The notes beneath the pieces were generated by a model that was not told where the DNA came from, did no database searches, and worked only from the letters and a program-made list of their open reading frames with translations. From contig NZ_CANMFT010000001.1 in assembly GCF_947497285.1 (NCBI RefSeq), forward strand, positions 620,001-684,000: a DNA stretch of 64,000 bases, in the 5' to 3' direction. This document shows positions 9,370 to 16,831 of this stretch, one piece after another; positions within the stretch are counted from its first letter, which is position 1; each line of letters opens with the position of its first letter. The position numbers and the translations under genes were made by a program. Source of the stretch: an uncultured Aliiroseovarius sp. GTDB lineage: Bacteria > Pseudomonadota > Alphaproteobacteria > Rhodobacterales > Rhodobacteraceae.

Positions 9370-9957
9370 ATGTTCACAGGGATCATCACCGATATCGGGC
9401 GCATCGCCGCGTTGGAACAAGCGGGCGACATGCGCGCGCGCATCGAAACTGCCTATGACACAAGCGGCATCGACATTGGTGCGTCCATTGCCTCGGACGG
9501 GGTGTGCCTGACGGTCGTGGCGTTGGGCGAGGGTTGGTATGATGTTGAAATATCGGCAGAAACCGTGTCGAAAACCAACCTGGGTGATTGGGCCGTCGGG
9601 CACAAGGTAAACCTTGAGCGTGCGCTGAAGGTGGGCGACGAGCTTGGCGGGCATATCGTGTCGGGCCATGTGGATGGCGTGGCCGAGATCGTTGCGATGA
9701 CTGACGAAGGCGACAGCACCCGTGTGCGGTTCCGCGCGCCGTCCGATCTGGCGCGGTTCATTGCGCCCAAGGGCTCGGTCGCGCTGAACGGCACATCGCT
9801 GACGGTGAACGAGGTTGAAGGCGACGAATTTGGCGTGAACCTAATTTCGCATACGAAAGAGGTGACAAATTGGGGGCAGGCGAAGGTCGGCGACCGGGTG
9901 AACCTGGAGATCGACACGCTGGCGCGCTACGTGGCGCGGCTTGCGGACTACGGGTAA
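9370..9957 (+). CDS. ribE: Riboflavin synthase, alpha subunit
   Basis: 195 residues, the normal length. It begins MFTGIITDIGRI and shows the duplicated lumazine-binding fold: SIASDGVCLTVV and GGHIVSGHVDGVAEIV in the first half to middle, GSVALNGTSLTVNEVEGDEF and INLISHT-like VNLISHTKEVTNWG in the second. It dismutates two molecules of 6,7-dimethyl-8-ribityllumazine into riboflavin. A GGGAAGGAGAGG ribosome site precedes the ATG. The gene is transcribed divergently from the capsule genes, and its usual neighbour ribD lies 5 kb upstream on the far side of them. Confidence 0.96.
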   Translation: MFTGIITDIGRIAALEQAGDMRARIETAYDTSGIDIGASIASDGVCLTVVALGEGWYDVEISAETVSKTNLGDWAVGHKVNLERALKVGDELGGHIVSGHVDGVAEIVAMTDEGDSTRVRFRAPSDLARFIAPKGSVALNGTSLTVNEVEGDEFGVNLISHTKEVTNWGQAKVGDRVNLEIDTLARYVARLADYG

Positions 9958-10034
9958 CCGGACGCGGTTCTCTTTGACATATTCGGAAGCGGGCATATGA
10001 TCGGCTGAACGCCTGACCCAAGACGGAGCCATCC

Positions 10035-11000
10035 ATGACCTTGATCCGCCCGACCCGCCGTGACCTTCTGCGCTTAGCCGCCATCGCACCCGCCTTCGCC
10101 ATGCCCGCCACCGCGCGCGCCATGTTGGGGGCGCCGACCGCTGGCAACCCGGCACATTTCAGCTTCACGCTGGGCGACGCGCGACTGACCGTGGTGTCGG
10201 ATGGCTATTTCTCGCTGCCCGGCAGCGGGCTTGCGATCAACGCGCCCGAGGATGAAAAGATCGCCTTCCTGAAAGATCATTTCCTCGACCCCGAACGTGG
10301 CTATTCCCACACCAACCACCTTTATATCGAAATAGGCGATGCGCGGGTGCTGATCGATGTCGGCTCTGGCACCCGTTGGTTTGACACGACCGGGCGGTTG
10401 ATGGGCAACTTGGAAGCCGCAGGGATCGACCCAATGGGGATCACCCATGTGGTGATCACGCACGCGCACCCGGACCATATCTGGGGCATTCGCGACGACT
10501 TCGACGAACCAATTATCCCCGACGCCGAATACATCATCGGCGAGGCCGAACGCGCCTATTGGCTGCAGGACGGTCTGGTGGATCAGGTCAGCGCCGAACG
10601 CCAGCAATTCGTGGTGGGCGCGGTCAACTCGATCAACGCGGAAGGTGTGGAATGGACTTTGGCAGGTGACGGGACCGAGGTCGTGCCGGGCGTGCGACTG
10701 CTTGACAGCCCCGGCCACACGCCGGGCCATCTGTCGGTCATGATCGACAGCGGCGGGCAGCAATTGATCGCCACCGGCGACGCGCTGACCAACGCCTATA
10801 CCAATTTCGCCCATCCCGACTGGTATAACGAGACCGACACGGACGGCGAAATGACGGTGACGAGCCGCCGCAAGATCCTCGACATGGCGGCGTCTGACCG
10901 GATTGCCGTGCTGGGCTATCACTTCCCGTTCCCTGGCGTGGGTCATGTGCGCCGCGTGGGCGAGGCGTTCCAGTTCGTTCCGGCGCTTTGGCAGTTTTAA
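10035..11000 (+). CDS. Exported metallo-beta-lactamase-fold hydrolase
   Basis: 321 residues. The N-terminus carries a twin-arginine signal (PTRRDLLRLAAIAPAFAMPA), so it is probably exported folded by Tat. The MBL metal site is complete: THAHPDHIWG (HxHxDH) near residue 140, SPGHTPGHLS near residue 230, ATGDALTN, and a late LGYHFPFPGVGH. The substrate is not readable; relatives include lactonases, phosphotriesterase-like and methyl parathion hydrolase-type enzymes. The gene follows ribE by 77 nt with its own GACGGAG ribosome site. It interrupts the usual order ribE-ribBA. Confidence 0.85.
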   Translation: MTLIRPTRRDLLRLAAIAPAFAMPATARAMLGAPTAGNPAHFSFTLGDARLTVVSDGYFSLPGSGLAINAPEDEKIAFLKDHFLDPERGYSHTNHLYIEIGDARVLIDVGSGTRWFDTTGRLMGNLEAAGIDPMGITHVVITHAHPDHIWGIRDDFDEPIIPDAEYIIGEAERAYWLQDGLVDQVSAERQQFVVGAVNSINAEGVEWTLAGDGTEVVPGVRLLDSPGHTPGHLSVMIDSGGQQLIATGDALTNAYTNFAHPDWYNETDTDGEMTVTSRRKILDMAASDRIAVLGYHFPFPGVGHVRRVGEAFQFVPALWQF

Positions 11001-11063
11001 CTTCCGGCTTGATTTTTCTCTCGTCACACATAACTCTCCCTTTGATTGAGTGGAGAGTTGTTG

Positions 11064-11702
11064 ATGTTCGAGAATGGTTTAGCGCCGAAAACCGACCTGC
11101 CAAAGGTCGCGTAGCTGATTGATGGTGAAAATATTTCAAGCGCCTTGGCGGGCAAGATCATTGTCGAGTCCGGCAAGCTGGGCGAATTGCTTGTGAGACG
11201 TGTTTATGGGAACGCTGCCCGGATCAAAGGATGGGACGAAGCGCCCGGCATTAAACTGGTTCATACAGGCACTGGTAAGAATGCGGCCGATATCGCGCTC
11301 GCGTTGGGTGCGGCTGAGTTGAGCTTCGGCCAGAAGATCAAGACCTTTGCGCTGGTCAGTTCCGATGGTGATTTTTCGCATCTTGCAACGTTCTTGCGAG
11401 AACGAGGGCACGCAGTGTCGGGAATAGGCGAGGCAAAAGCGCCCGCCAACTACCGCAAATCGTGCTCTAGCTGGACGATGCTGAATACGACCCCCGAAGA
11501 TCTGGATGCTCGCATTCTTGCGGAGATGAAAAAGCAGGAAGACGGTTTGTTAATAAATCGCGTTAGTCCGACCATCCGCACGGCTCTGAGCATTACGCTA
11601 ACTGATCTGGACGAGAAAAACTGGCGCAAGTATTTCGAAGCCCGTTTGGATAGATACAAGATCACCGGTGAAGCGCAGCAGACTCGTATTACGGCGCGTT
11701 AG
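11064..11702 (+). pseudogene. NYN-domain (PIN-like) protein with an in-frame amber stop
   Basis: A frame opening at ATG 11064, behind GGAGAG, reads MFENGLAPKTDLPKVA, then meets TAG at 11112-11114, and resumes in the same frame as LIDGENISSALAGKII. The LIDGEN block carries the first catalytic aspartate of NYN/PIN-like nucleases. The rest of the domain follows: HTGTGKNAADIALALGAAEL and FALVSSDGDFSHLATFLRERG. A C-terminal part of about 75 residues is unassigned. A one-base change (TTG to TAG) would explain the stop. Restart at TTG 11145 would lack the catalytic Asp, so the gene is probably dead unless the stop is suppressed. The remaining frame is otherwise intact, which suggests recent loss or a sequencing error. 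Confidence 0.75.
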
Positions 11703-11782
11703 CACCGCGTGACGCCGCCTTTCCACTGGCAAACGCATCCCGCCTGCGCTAGTCACGGGCGCGAACCTGAGGGGAATGCGCC

Positions 11783-12916
11783 ATGTCTGATCGTAGCACA
11801 TATGAAACGCCCGGCCCGGTCGAGGCCAGCTTGGCGGATGCCATCTCGTCCGCAGAAGAGATCATCGAAGACGCGCGGGCGGGTCGGATGTATATTCTTG
11901 TCGATCACGAAGATCGCGAGAACGAGGGCGATTTCGTCATTCCCGCCGATGCCTGCACCGCCGACGCCATCAATTTCATGGCCACTTACGGACGCGGGCT
12001 GATCTGCCTGCCGATGGAGGCCGCGCGGATCGAAGCGCTGGGCCTGCCGATGATGTCGATGCACAACTCCTCGCGCCATGAAACCGCGTTCACCACCTCG
12101 ATCGAGGCCCGCGAAGGCGTCACCACGGGCATTTCCGCCGCTGACCGCGCGTTGACCGTGTCGGTTGCCATCAACCCCGAAAACGGACCTGCCGAGATCG
12201 CGACCCCCGGTCACGTCTTTCCCCTGCGCGCCCGCAATGGTGGCGTGTTGGTGCGGGCAGGCCATACCGAGGCCGCGGTGGATATCTCGCGCCTGGCCGG
12301 GCGCACCCCTGCGGGCGTGATCTGCGAAATCATGAACGAAGACGGCACTATGGCGCGGCTGCCGGAACTGGTCGAGATTGCGCGCAAACACGGCTTGAAG
12401 ATCGGCACCATTTCGGACCTGATCTCCTATCGCCGCCGTCACGACAATCTGGTGCGCGAGACCTCGCGCGAGAACGTCACCTCGCAATATGGTGGCGAGT
12501 GGGAGATGCGGATTTTCACCGACCTGACCCACGACATCGAACATGTTGTGCTGATCAAGGGCGACATCACCACGCCGGACCCGGTTCTGGTGCGGACCCA
12601 TGCGCTGCAGGAAGCGCAGGATGTGCTGGGCCTTGGCCCGCGCCCTGCGGATGAGTTGCCCCGCGCGATGCAGATCATCGCGGACGAGGGCAGGGGCGTG
12701 GTCTGCCTGTTCCGTGAACCCCGCAAGACGCTGCATGCCAATGACGATGATGACGGCCCGCGCACGGTGCGCCAAATCGGGCTTGGCTCGCAGATCCTGT
12801 CTGCACTTGGCCTGCATGATATGGTGCTTTTGACCGACAGCCCTGATACCCGATACGTGGGGTTGGATGCCTATGGTCTGACCATTACGGGCACTCGCCC
12901 TATTCAGAAGGATTGA
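11783..12916 (+). CDS. ribB: 3,4-dihydroxy-2-butanone 4-phosphate synthase with a GTP cyclohydrolase II-like tail
   Basis: 377 residues. The N-terminal half is a complete DHBP synthase: [20 protein letters not shown] near residue 38, [11 protein letters not shown] near residue 92, and [12 protein letters not shown]. It converts ribulose 5-phosphate to the four-carbon precursor of lumazine. The C-terminal half aligns with GTP cyclohydrolase II ([37 protein letters not shown]), but the three zinc cysteines expected after VRTH are absent. The second activity is therefore probably lost, as in many RibBA-like proteins of this group. The gene lies 3 nt upstream of ribH and is in the same operon. 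No FMN riboswitch is visible in the 80 nt before it. Confidence 0.93.
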   Translation: MSDRSTYETPGPVEASLADAISSAEEIIEDARAGRMYILVDHEDRENEGDFVIPADACTADAINFMATYGRGLICLPMEAARIEALGLPMMSMHNSSRHETAFTTSIEAREGVTTGISAADRALTVSVAINPENGPAEIATPGHVFPLRARNGGVLVRAGHTEAAVDISRLAGRTPAGVICEIMNEDGTMARLPELVEIARKHGLKIGTISDLISYRRRHDNLVRETSRENVTSQYGGEWEMRIFTDLTHDIEHVVLIKGDITTPDPVLVRTHALQEAQDVLGLGPRPADELPRAMQIIADEGRGVVCLFREPRKTLHANDDDDGPRTVRQIGLGSQILSALGLHDMVLLTDSPDTRYVGLDAYGLTITGTRPIQKD

Positions 12917-12919
12917 CCC

Positions 12920-13471
12920 ATGGCAAAAGCTGAACAGCATTACGTGCTCGACCGTCCGAGCTTCGACAAGCCGGTGAAACTCCTGATTGTCGTCGCGCCT
13001 TACTACAAGGACATCGCCGACGATCTGGTGGCCGGCGCCAAGGCCGAGATCGAGGCCGCCGGTTGCACTTGGGATCTGGTCGAGGTGCCCGGTGCACTGG
13101 AAGTGCCCACAGCGATTGCGATGGCCGATCGCCTGTCGAATTTCGATGGCTACGTGGCGCTGGGTTGCGTGATCCGGGGCGAAACCACCCATTACGAGAC
13201 CGTCTGCAATGACAGCTCGCGCGCGATCCAGATGATGGGGCTGCAAGGGCTGTGCATCGGCAATGGCATCCTGACCGTCGAGAACCGAAAGCAGGCCGAG
13301 GTGCGCGCGGACACCAAAGATCAAAATAAAGGCGGTGGGGCGGCGGCTGCGGCCTTGCATCTGGTCGCACTTTCGCGCAAATGGGCCGGCGCAAGCAAAG
13401 GTGTCGGGTTCAAGTCGATCTCGGATTCGATCAAGCTTGCAGGTGACACGAAGGATACCCCGACCGCATGA
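12920..13471 (+). CDS. ribH: 6,7-dimethyl-8-ribityllumazine synthase
   Basis: 183 residues. Family blocks are present: VVAPYYKDIADDLVAGA at the N-terminus, VPGALEVPTAI near residue 56, and GCVIRGETTHYETVCND near residue 80 with the catalytic His. It condenses the RibD product with the RibB product to give lumazine, in icosahedral or decameric shells. The C-terminal 40 residues after LHLVALSRKW are longer than in most lumazine synthases and are unassigned. The gene overlaps nusB by 4 nt. Confidence 0.96.
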   Translation: MAKAEQHYVLDRPSFDKPVKLLIVVAPYYKDIADDLVAGAKAEIEAAGCTWDLVEVPGALEVPTAIAMADRLSNFDGYVALGCVIRGETTHYETVCNDSSRAIQMMGLQGLCIGNGILTVENRKQAEVRADTKDQNKGGGAAAAALHLVALSRKWAGASKGVGFKSISDSIKLAGDTKDTPTA

Positions 13472-13935
13472 CGCTTTCCGGCAACCAGAAACGCCAGATG
13501 AAATCCGCCGCCCGCTTTTTCGCGGTGCAGGCGCTGTTCCAGATGGAAGCCTCCGGGCAAACGGCCGACCGGGTGATGGTTGAGTTCGAAAACCACCGCT
13601 TCGGCGAGGAATTCGACGACTATGCGATGGTCGAAGGCGACAGCCGCCTGTTTCGAAAACTGGTCGAAGATGCACTGACCCATCAGGCGAAAATCGACCA
13701 GATGACCGACCGGGCACTGGTGGCGAAATGGCCGCTGGGGCGTATCGACCCGACCCTGCGCGCCTTGTTCCGTGCGGCTGGCGCCGAGTTAATCCAAGGC
13801 GAAGCGCCTCCCAAAGTGGTGATCACCGAGTTCGTGGACATTGCCAAAGCCTTCTTCCCGGAAAGCGACGAGGGCAAGTTCGCCAATGCTGTGATGGATC
13901 ACATGGCCCGGGAGGCGAAGCCCGAAGCGTTTTAA
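13468..13935 (+). CDS. nusB: Transcription antitermination protein NusB
   Basis: 155 residues. It begins with KRQMKSAARFFAVQALFQME, the RNA-binding helix of NusB, and ends with the conserved VVITEFVDIAKAFFPESDEGKFANAVMD. NusB with NusE (S10) binds boxA RNA and helps polymerase read through rRNA operons. Cotranscription with ribH is common in proteobacteria. The last 20 bases of the reading frame are repeated 58 nt further on, beyond the stop. Confidence 0.96.
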   Translation: MTLSGNQKRQMKSAARFFAVQALFQMEASGQTADRVMVEFENHRFGEEFDDYAMVEGDSRLFRKLVEDALTHQAKIDQMTDRALVAKWPLGRIDPTLRALFRAAGAELIQGEAPPKVVITEFVDIAKAFFPESDEGKFANAVMDHMAREAKPEAF

Positions 13936-13989
13936 CGCAGCGGGCGACGTCCGACCAGTTTATCGCTTTGAGGCGAAGCCCGAAGCGTT
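13912..13989. repeat. 20-bp direct repeat at the end of nusB
   Basis: The stretch at 13912-13931, which encodes the last residues of NusB before TAA, occurs again unchanged at 13970-13989, where it would again encode EAKPEAF before TGA. The spacing is 58 nt. It is probably the trace of a short slipped or tandem duplication. No function is evident. Confidence 0.8.
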
Positions 13990-14089
13990 CTGAGCATCCG
14001 CCCGCCGAGCGCGCGCCTGCGACGGCTTGCCTCTTTAAGTCCTGCGTGATTGCGCTAAGTTGAAAGAGTGAGCCAAGAAAGGGAGCGTC

Positions 14090-14392
14090 ATGCCAAAACT
14101 CGTCAGCCTATATATCAAGCAGGTGCTCATCGGATTTGGCTTGTCCGCGAGCTTCGTGGGCCTTCTGCTTTATACCAATGTTGGCAATCTCTGGCACCTT
14201 GTGACCACGTCCGACATTGGCTGGATCGCCGTGACCATGTTGTTCATGTTCAACGGCATTGTGTTTGCCGGCGTTCAGTTTGCCATCGTGATCATGCGAA
14301 TGGAACGTGACGACACCCCGAAAGGGGGCAAACGCCAACCCGTTGCCACGACTATTCCCGTGCGCGTGGAAGTGCACGCGCCTCGTCAGTGA
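14090..14392 (+). CDS. Small two-helix membrane protein, unknown function
   Basis: 100 residues. Two hydrophobic segments are visible: roughly residues 12-27 (VLIGFGLSASFVGLLLY) and 44-68 (IAVTMLFMFNGIVFAGVQFAIVIM). A basic, proline-containing tail follows (DDTPKGGKRQPVATT). The ribosome site AAGGGAG precedes ATG 14090. I do not recognise a named family, although small proteins of this shape are common downstream of nusB in Rhodobacterales. It is probably an inner-membrane protein. It could be cotranscribed with nusB, 155 nt upstream, but a promoter in that gap is equally possible. Confidence 0.65.
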   Translation: MPKLVSLYIKQVLIGFGLSASFVGLLLYTNVGNLWHLVTTSDIGWIAVTMLFMFNGIVFAGVQFAIVIMRMERDDTPKGGKRQPVATTIPVRVEVHAPRQ

Positions 14393-14476
14393 TATCGCTT
14401 TTCGTCAGCCCCGTGTTGCGACAAGGCCATCGTCTTTCAGGCGGATGCGCTTTGAAAGATTAGCAGTCTGCGCAGA

Positions 14477-15268
14477 ATGAGGTTTCTTGTCGCGCCACTT
14501 CTGGCGGCCCTGCCAACGCTTTGCAGCGGGCAAACATCCGTGCCGCCAACGACATCGTGTCTTGTCCCGGCGACCGAGCCTGCGACTTCAGCTGATCAAG
14601 AACAGATATCCCAGCTCCATGCGGCGATCGCACCCGTGCTCGACACGGTTTTTCGCGGTCTGGATGCGTCGCCTGACAAGATGCCGAAAATCTGCCTTAC
14701 CGATTTTGCTCATACGTCATTGGGGGAATATGTTGGTGCAGAACACACCATTGTTTTGCAGCGTGATATGCCCAACGCGCTAAAACAAGGAATATTGCTT
14801 CATGAACTGCGCCACGCAGACCAGTTCCGGCGCGGATTTTGCCCATCAAACGACATCTCAATGGAAGCCAACGCGCGGGCCGTCGCGGCGATGGAGGCCG
14901 ATGCCAGTGCGATCAGTTTGCTGGCCGCGTGGGAGCTGTCTGCTATGGGCCACCCGCTGACATGGGAGGCGCTTTCGTCCTGGTCCATGCAAAGCGATAT
15001 TGCTGATCGATTTGCACAGGAGATGAAAGCGACAGGCAACACGACGGTCGCGGTGACGAAGGCATTCGCACAATGGTATGATCTGGATCTGCGTTGGCGT
15101 TCATACTATGTCGCCAGTTGCAGCGATTTTCTGGATCGCCAAGACGAAACACACCTGTTGCCGAGCTACAAGTCGTTGCCACAAAGCTTCCTGAACGATC
15201 TATGCGTGCTGTCAGATGGTGCGCGCTATCCGTGTGATGATGCGAACGGGCACGCCAGATCGCGGTAA
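14477..15268 (+). CDS. Exported putative metallopeptidase with HELRH motif
   Basis: 263 residues. The first 18 residues form a signal peptide (MRFLVAPLLAALPTLCSG). A zinc-protease-type motif stands near residue 113: GILLHELRHADQFRRG (HExxH), followed 20-25 residues later by EANARAVAAMEADA, whose glutamate could be a third ligand. This layout resembles the DUF6782 putative metallopeptidases. Six cysteines suggest disulphides in the periplasm. The substrate is unknown. Base composition is somewhat lower in GC than in the ribosomal and rib genes around it, and the next gene on the right is on the opposite strand. Confidence 0.6.
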   Translation: MRFLVAPLLAALPTLCSGQTSVPPTTSCLVPATEPATSADQEQISQLHAAIAPVLDTVFRGLDASPDKMPKICLTDFAHTSLGEYVGAEHTIVLQRDMPNALKQGILLHELRHADQFRRGFCPSNDISMEANARAVAAMEADASAISLLAAWELSAMGHPLTWEALSSWSMQSDIADRFAQEMKATGNTTVAVTKAFAQWYDLDLRWRSYYVASCSDFLDRQDETHLLPSYKSLPQSFLNDLCVLSDGARYPCDDANGHARSR

Positions 15269-15317
15269 ATACCCCGGCCGTGGTGAAGGGCTTTCCGGTT
15301 AAAGAAAGCCCCAAAGT

Positions 15318-15755
15318 TCACATTTTCTGGATCGACTGGAGATAGAACACCAACTCCAGAACGCGGGCGCGTATCACCTGTTCGCCACCATATGGCCCGT
15401 AGGTGTCGCCGATATCCTCGGAATAGCGCGCGCCCCAGACTGGCATCGCTTCCGCACCATGGCCCCTGACCTCTTGGCGGCCGTCGATGATCTGAAACAC
15501 TTCGAGCAACGGAAAGACGCCATCGTTCTCTTTTGAGATCAGCGTCAGATTTGATGGTCGGACGTTCAGGTGCATCGCCATTTCCCCGTCGCCAAGGCCT
15601 TTGGCTCCGTGGCACGATTGACAGGAAATACTGTATTCTTTTGCACCTACCTCGTGTCCGTCGGCGATTGCAGGGGCCAGTCCCACCAATAGGGTAAGCC
15701 CACTGACCATTGCGATAGCGCTCGCTGCTTTGGTGAAATGTGTAAAAACAAACAT
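15318..15755 (-). CDS. Periplasmic c-type cytochrome
   Basis: 145 residues. A signal peptide (ASAIAMVSGLTLLVGLAPAIA) is followed by one haem c site, SCQSCHGAKGLGDGEMA, near residue 47. A methionine in EAMPVWG near residue 107 is a plausible sixth ligand. The pattern fits class I mono-haem cytochromes such as those paired with periplasmic dehydrogenases. No dehydrogenase lies nearby, so the redox partner is unknown. It is transcribed alone toward the metallopeptidase gene. The CcdA protein encoded at 31.8 kb would serve its maturation. Confidence 0.85.
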   Translation of the reverse strand: MFVFTHFTKAASAIAMVSGLTLLVGLAPAIADGHEVGAKEYSISCQSCHGAKGLGDGEMAMHLNVRPSNLTLISKENDGVFPLLEVFQIIDGRQEVRGHGAEAMPVWGARYSEDIGDTYGPYGGEQVIRARVLELVFYLQSIQKM

Positions 15756-15982
15756 TGGTACGCTCCTCCTTCTCTGCGCTTGCGAGGCGTCGCAAAGCGC
15801 GGTTGATGTGAAAGAACCGATTTGGGAACGTAGGATGTCACCGAGATCTAAGTCCTTTCAGGTGAACACTCCCATTATGCGCCTCGCACGAATTGGTGCC
15901 ATGATTTGCCTCATTGTAGCGCGTTCTGACGGGGCCTAAGCTTATTGCGACTACGCAGACTAAATTGCGAGGACACGACCCC

Positions 15983-16459
15983 ATGAGACAGTTCATATTG
16001 GCTGGCTATTGTTTGGCTTCAGCGTTTTTGCCATGTGCCGCACAGGCGCAAACCGCAGTAGAGCGGATCATTTGCAGTGGAGAGGCGGGCGACACAGTGA
16101 CCTTGGAGCTTTGGGCTCCTTCGCAATTTGACGAACCCCTGCATTGCATTCAGGCAAGCTATCTCGGGGATGCCGTCGCCTGCGCTCCAAATGGTGGATG
16201 GGGGCTGAACGGCAGCGACGCACCACCCACGCTGGTGGAGATTACCAGCGACTGGAAGACCGCACACACCCATGCTTCAAGCAAAGTGACAGCGATTGCC
16301 GGCCCCAAGGCCGTTCGCTTCAACGCACAGCACGGTGTGGGGATTGGCAGCAACCTAAGTTACGAATGGAAGTTCACGTTGGACAGGCGCACGGGGCAAG
16401 CCACGTGGTTCACCAACAAGGGTGACAGGTTCGTCTATACCTGTGCCGCGCAAAGCTAA
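15983..16459 (+). CDS. Small exported protein, unknown function
   Basis: 158 residues from ATG 15983, chosen because a typical signal peptide starts there (MRQFILAGYCLASAFLPCAA, cleavage after AQA). An ATG at 15965 is in frame but adds a charged leader. The mature part is about 135 residues with four cysteines and is rich in beta-type sequence (VTLELWAPS, WKFTLDRRTGQATWFTNKGDRFVYTC). I do not recognise the family. It is probably a periplasmic or secreted domain. It lies alone, divergent from the cytochrome c gene. Confidence 0.6.
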   Translation: MRQFILAGYCLASAFLPCAAQAQTAVERIICSGEAGDTVTLELWAPSQFDEPLHCIQASYLGDAVACAPNGGWGLNGSDAPPTLVEITSDWKTAHTHASSKVTAIAGPKAVRFNAQHGVGIGSNLSYEWKFTLDRRTGQATWFTNKGDRFVYTCAAQS

Positions 16460-16500
16460 GCTGCGCACGGCGGTGTTGCTTCTGTAAGCGGAGTGATGCG

Positions 16501-16746
16501 CCGGTTGGGTCCTGTCACGCAGTGCGGTGGCCCACAAACCGGGACCCACGAAAGAGAGATAGAAGGTGGCGGAACCGCACGCATCCGTCGGGGTCTGAAT
16601 TCCCGAGGACCTGTATATACAGGTGGGCGCCGGGTAACCGAACCAGGGTCCGGACAGAGCCAGCTCCCTCGGAATTGCTTAAGGCCACTGGAATTGTACC
16701 CGCATGGGACGAGAAGGGCAGAAGCCGCCACAGCCTAGATAGGCTG
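16501..16746 (+). ncRNA. Candidate structured RNA, unassigned
   Basis: The 370-bp gap before mmcB is dense with complementary segments. An outer stem joins 16566-16572 (GTGGCGG) to 16725-16731 (CCGCCAC). Inside it 16598-16608 pairs with 16667-16676 with one bulged C. Within that lie a perfect hairpin at 16609-16624 (ACCTGT/ACAGGT) and a hairpin closed by a GTAA loop at 16631-16640 (CGG-GTAA-CCG). A hairpin at 16731-16746 (CAGCCT/AGGCTG) follows. Upstream, 16501-16506 can pair with 16537-16542, or 16505-16511 with 16542-16548, in competition. The GNRA-type loop favours the plus strand. It does not match RNase P, SRP RNA or tmRNA. A divergent 6S RNA, with the 48-nt bubble strand, is possible but unproved. 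Confidence 0.45.
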
Positions 16747-16805
16747 CAAAGCGGGCTGTTACAAGGGGAGAGATTTGGCACGCCAGCGCGCCCCATTGAC
16801 ATTTT

Positions 16806-16820
16806 GTTCACCAATTGTTC
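16806..16820 (+). promoter_or_regulatory. LexA (SOS) box in front of mmcB
   Basis: GTTC-ACCAATT-GTTC matches the alphaproteobacterial LexA consensus GTTC-N7-GTTC exactly. It lies 11 nt before ATG 16832 and just after a TTGACA at 16796-16801, so bound LexA would block the promoter. MmcB genes are known SOS targets in Caulobacter. Confidence 0.75.
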
Positions 16821-16831
16821 ATGTTAGACTC

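Noticed and set aside
11703-11782. An FMN riboswitch before ribB
   Set aside because: Only 80 nt are available and none of the RFN conserved blocks can be found.
11753-13717. A 654-residue open frame on the minus strand
   Set aside because: It is antisense to ribB, ribH and nusB, all secure genes. High GC removes stops in the opposite frame; no family motif and no ribosome site were seen.
16609-16624. The CTGT...ACAG palindrome as an enterobacterial SOS box
   Set aside because: The central spacing is 4, not 8, and alphaproteobacterial LexA uses GTTC-N7-GTTC, which is present elsewhere.
16681-16720. A cobalamin riboswitch, because of GCCACTGG followed by GAGAAGGGCAG
   Set aside because: The B12 box and the other conserved blocks are missing, and the downstream gene mmcB has no cobalamin link.
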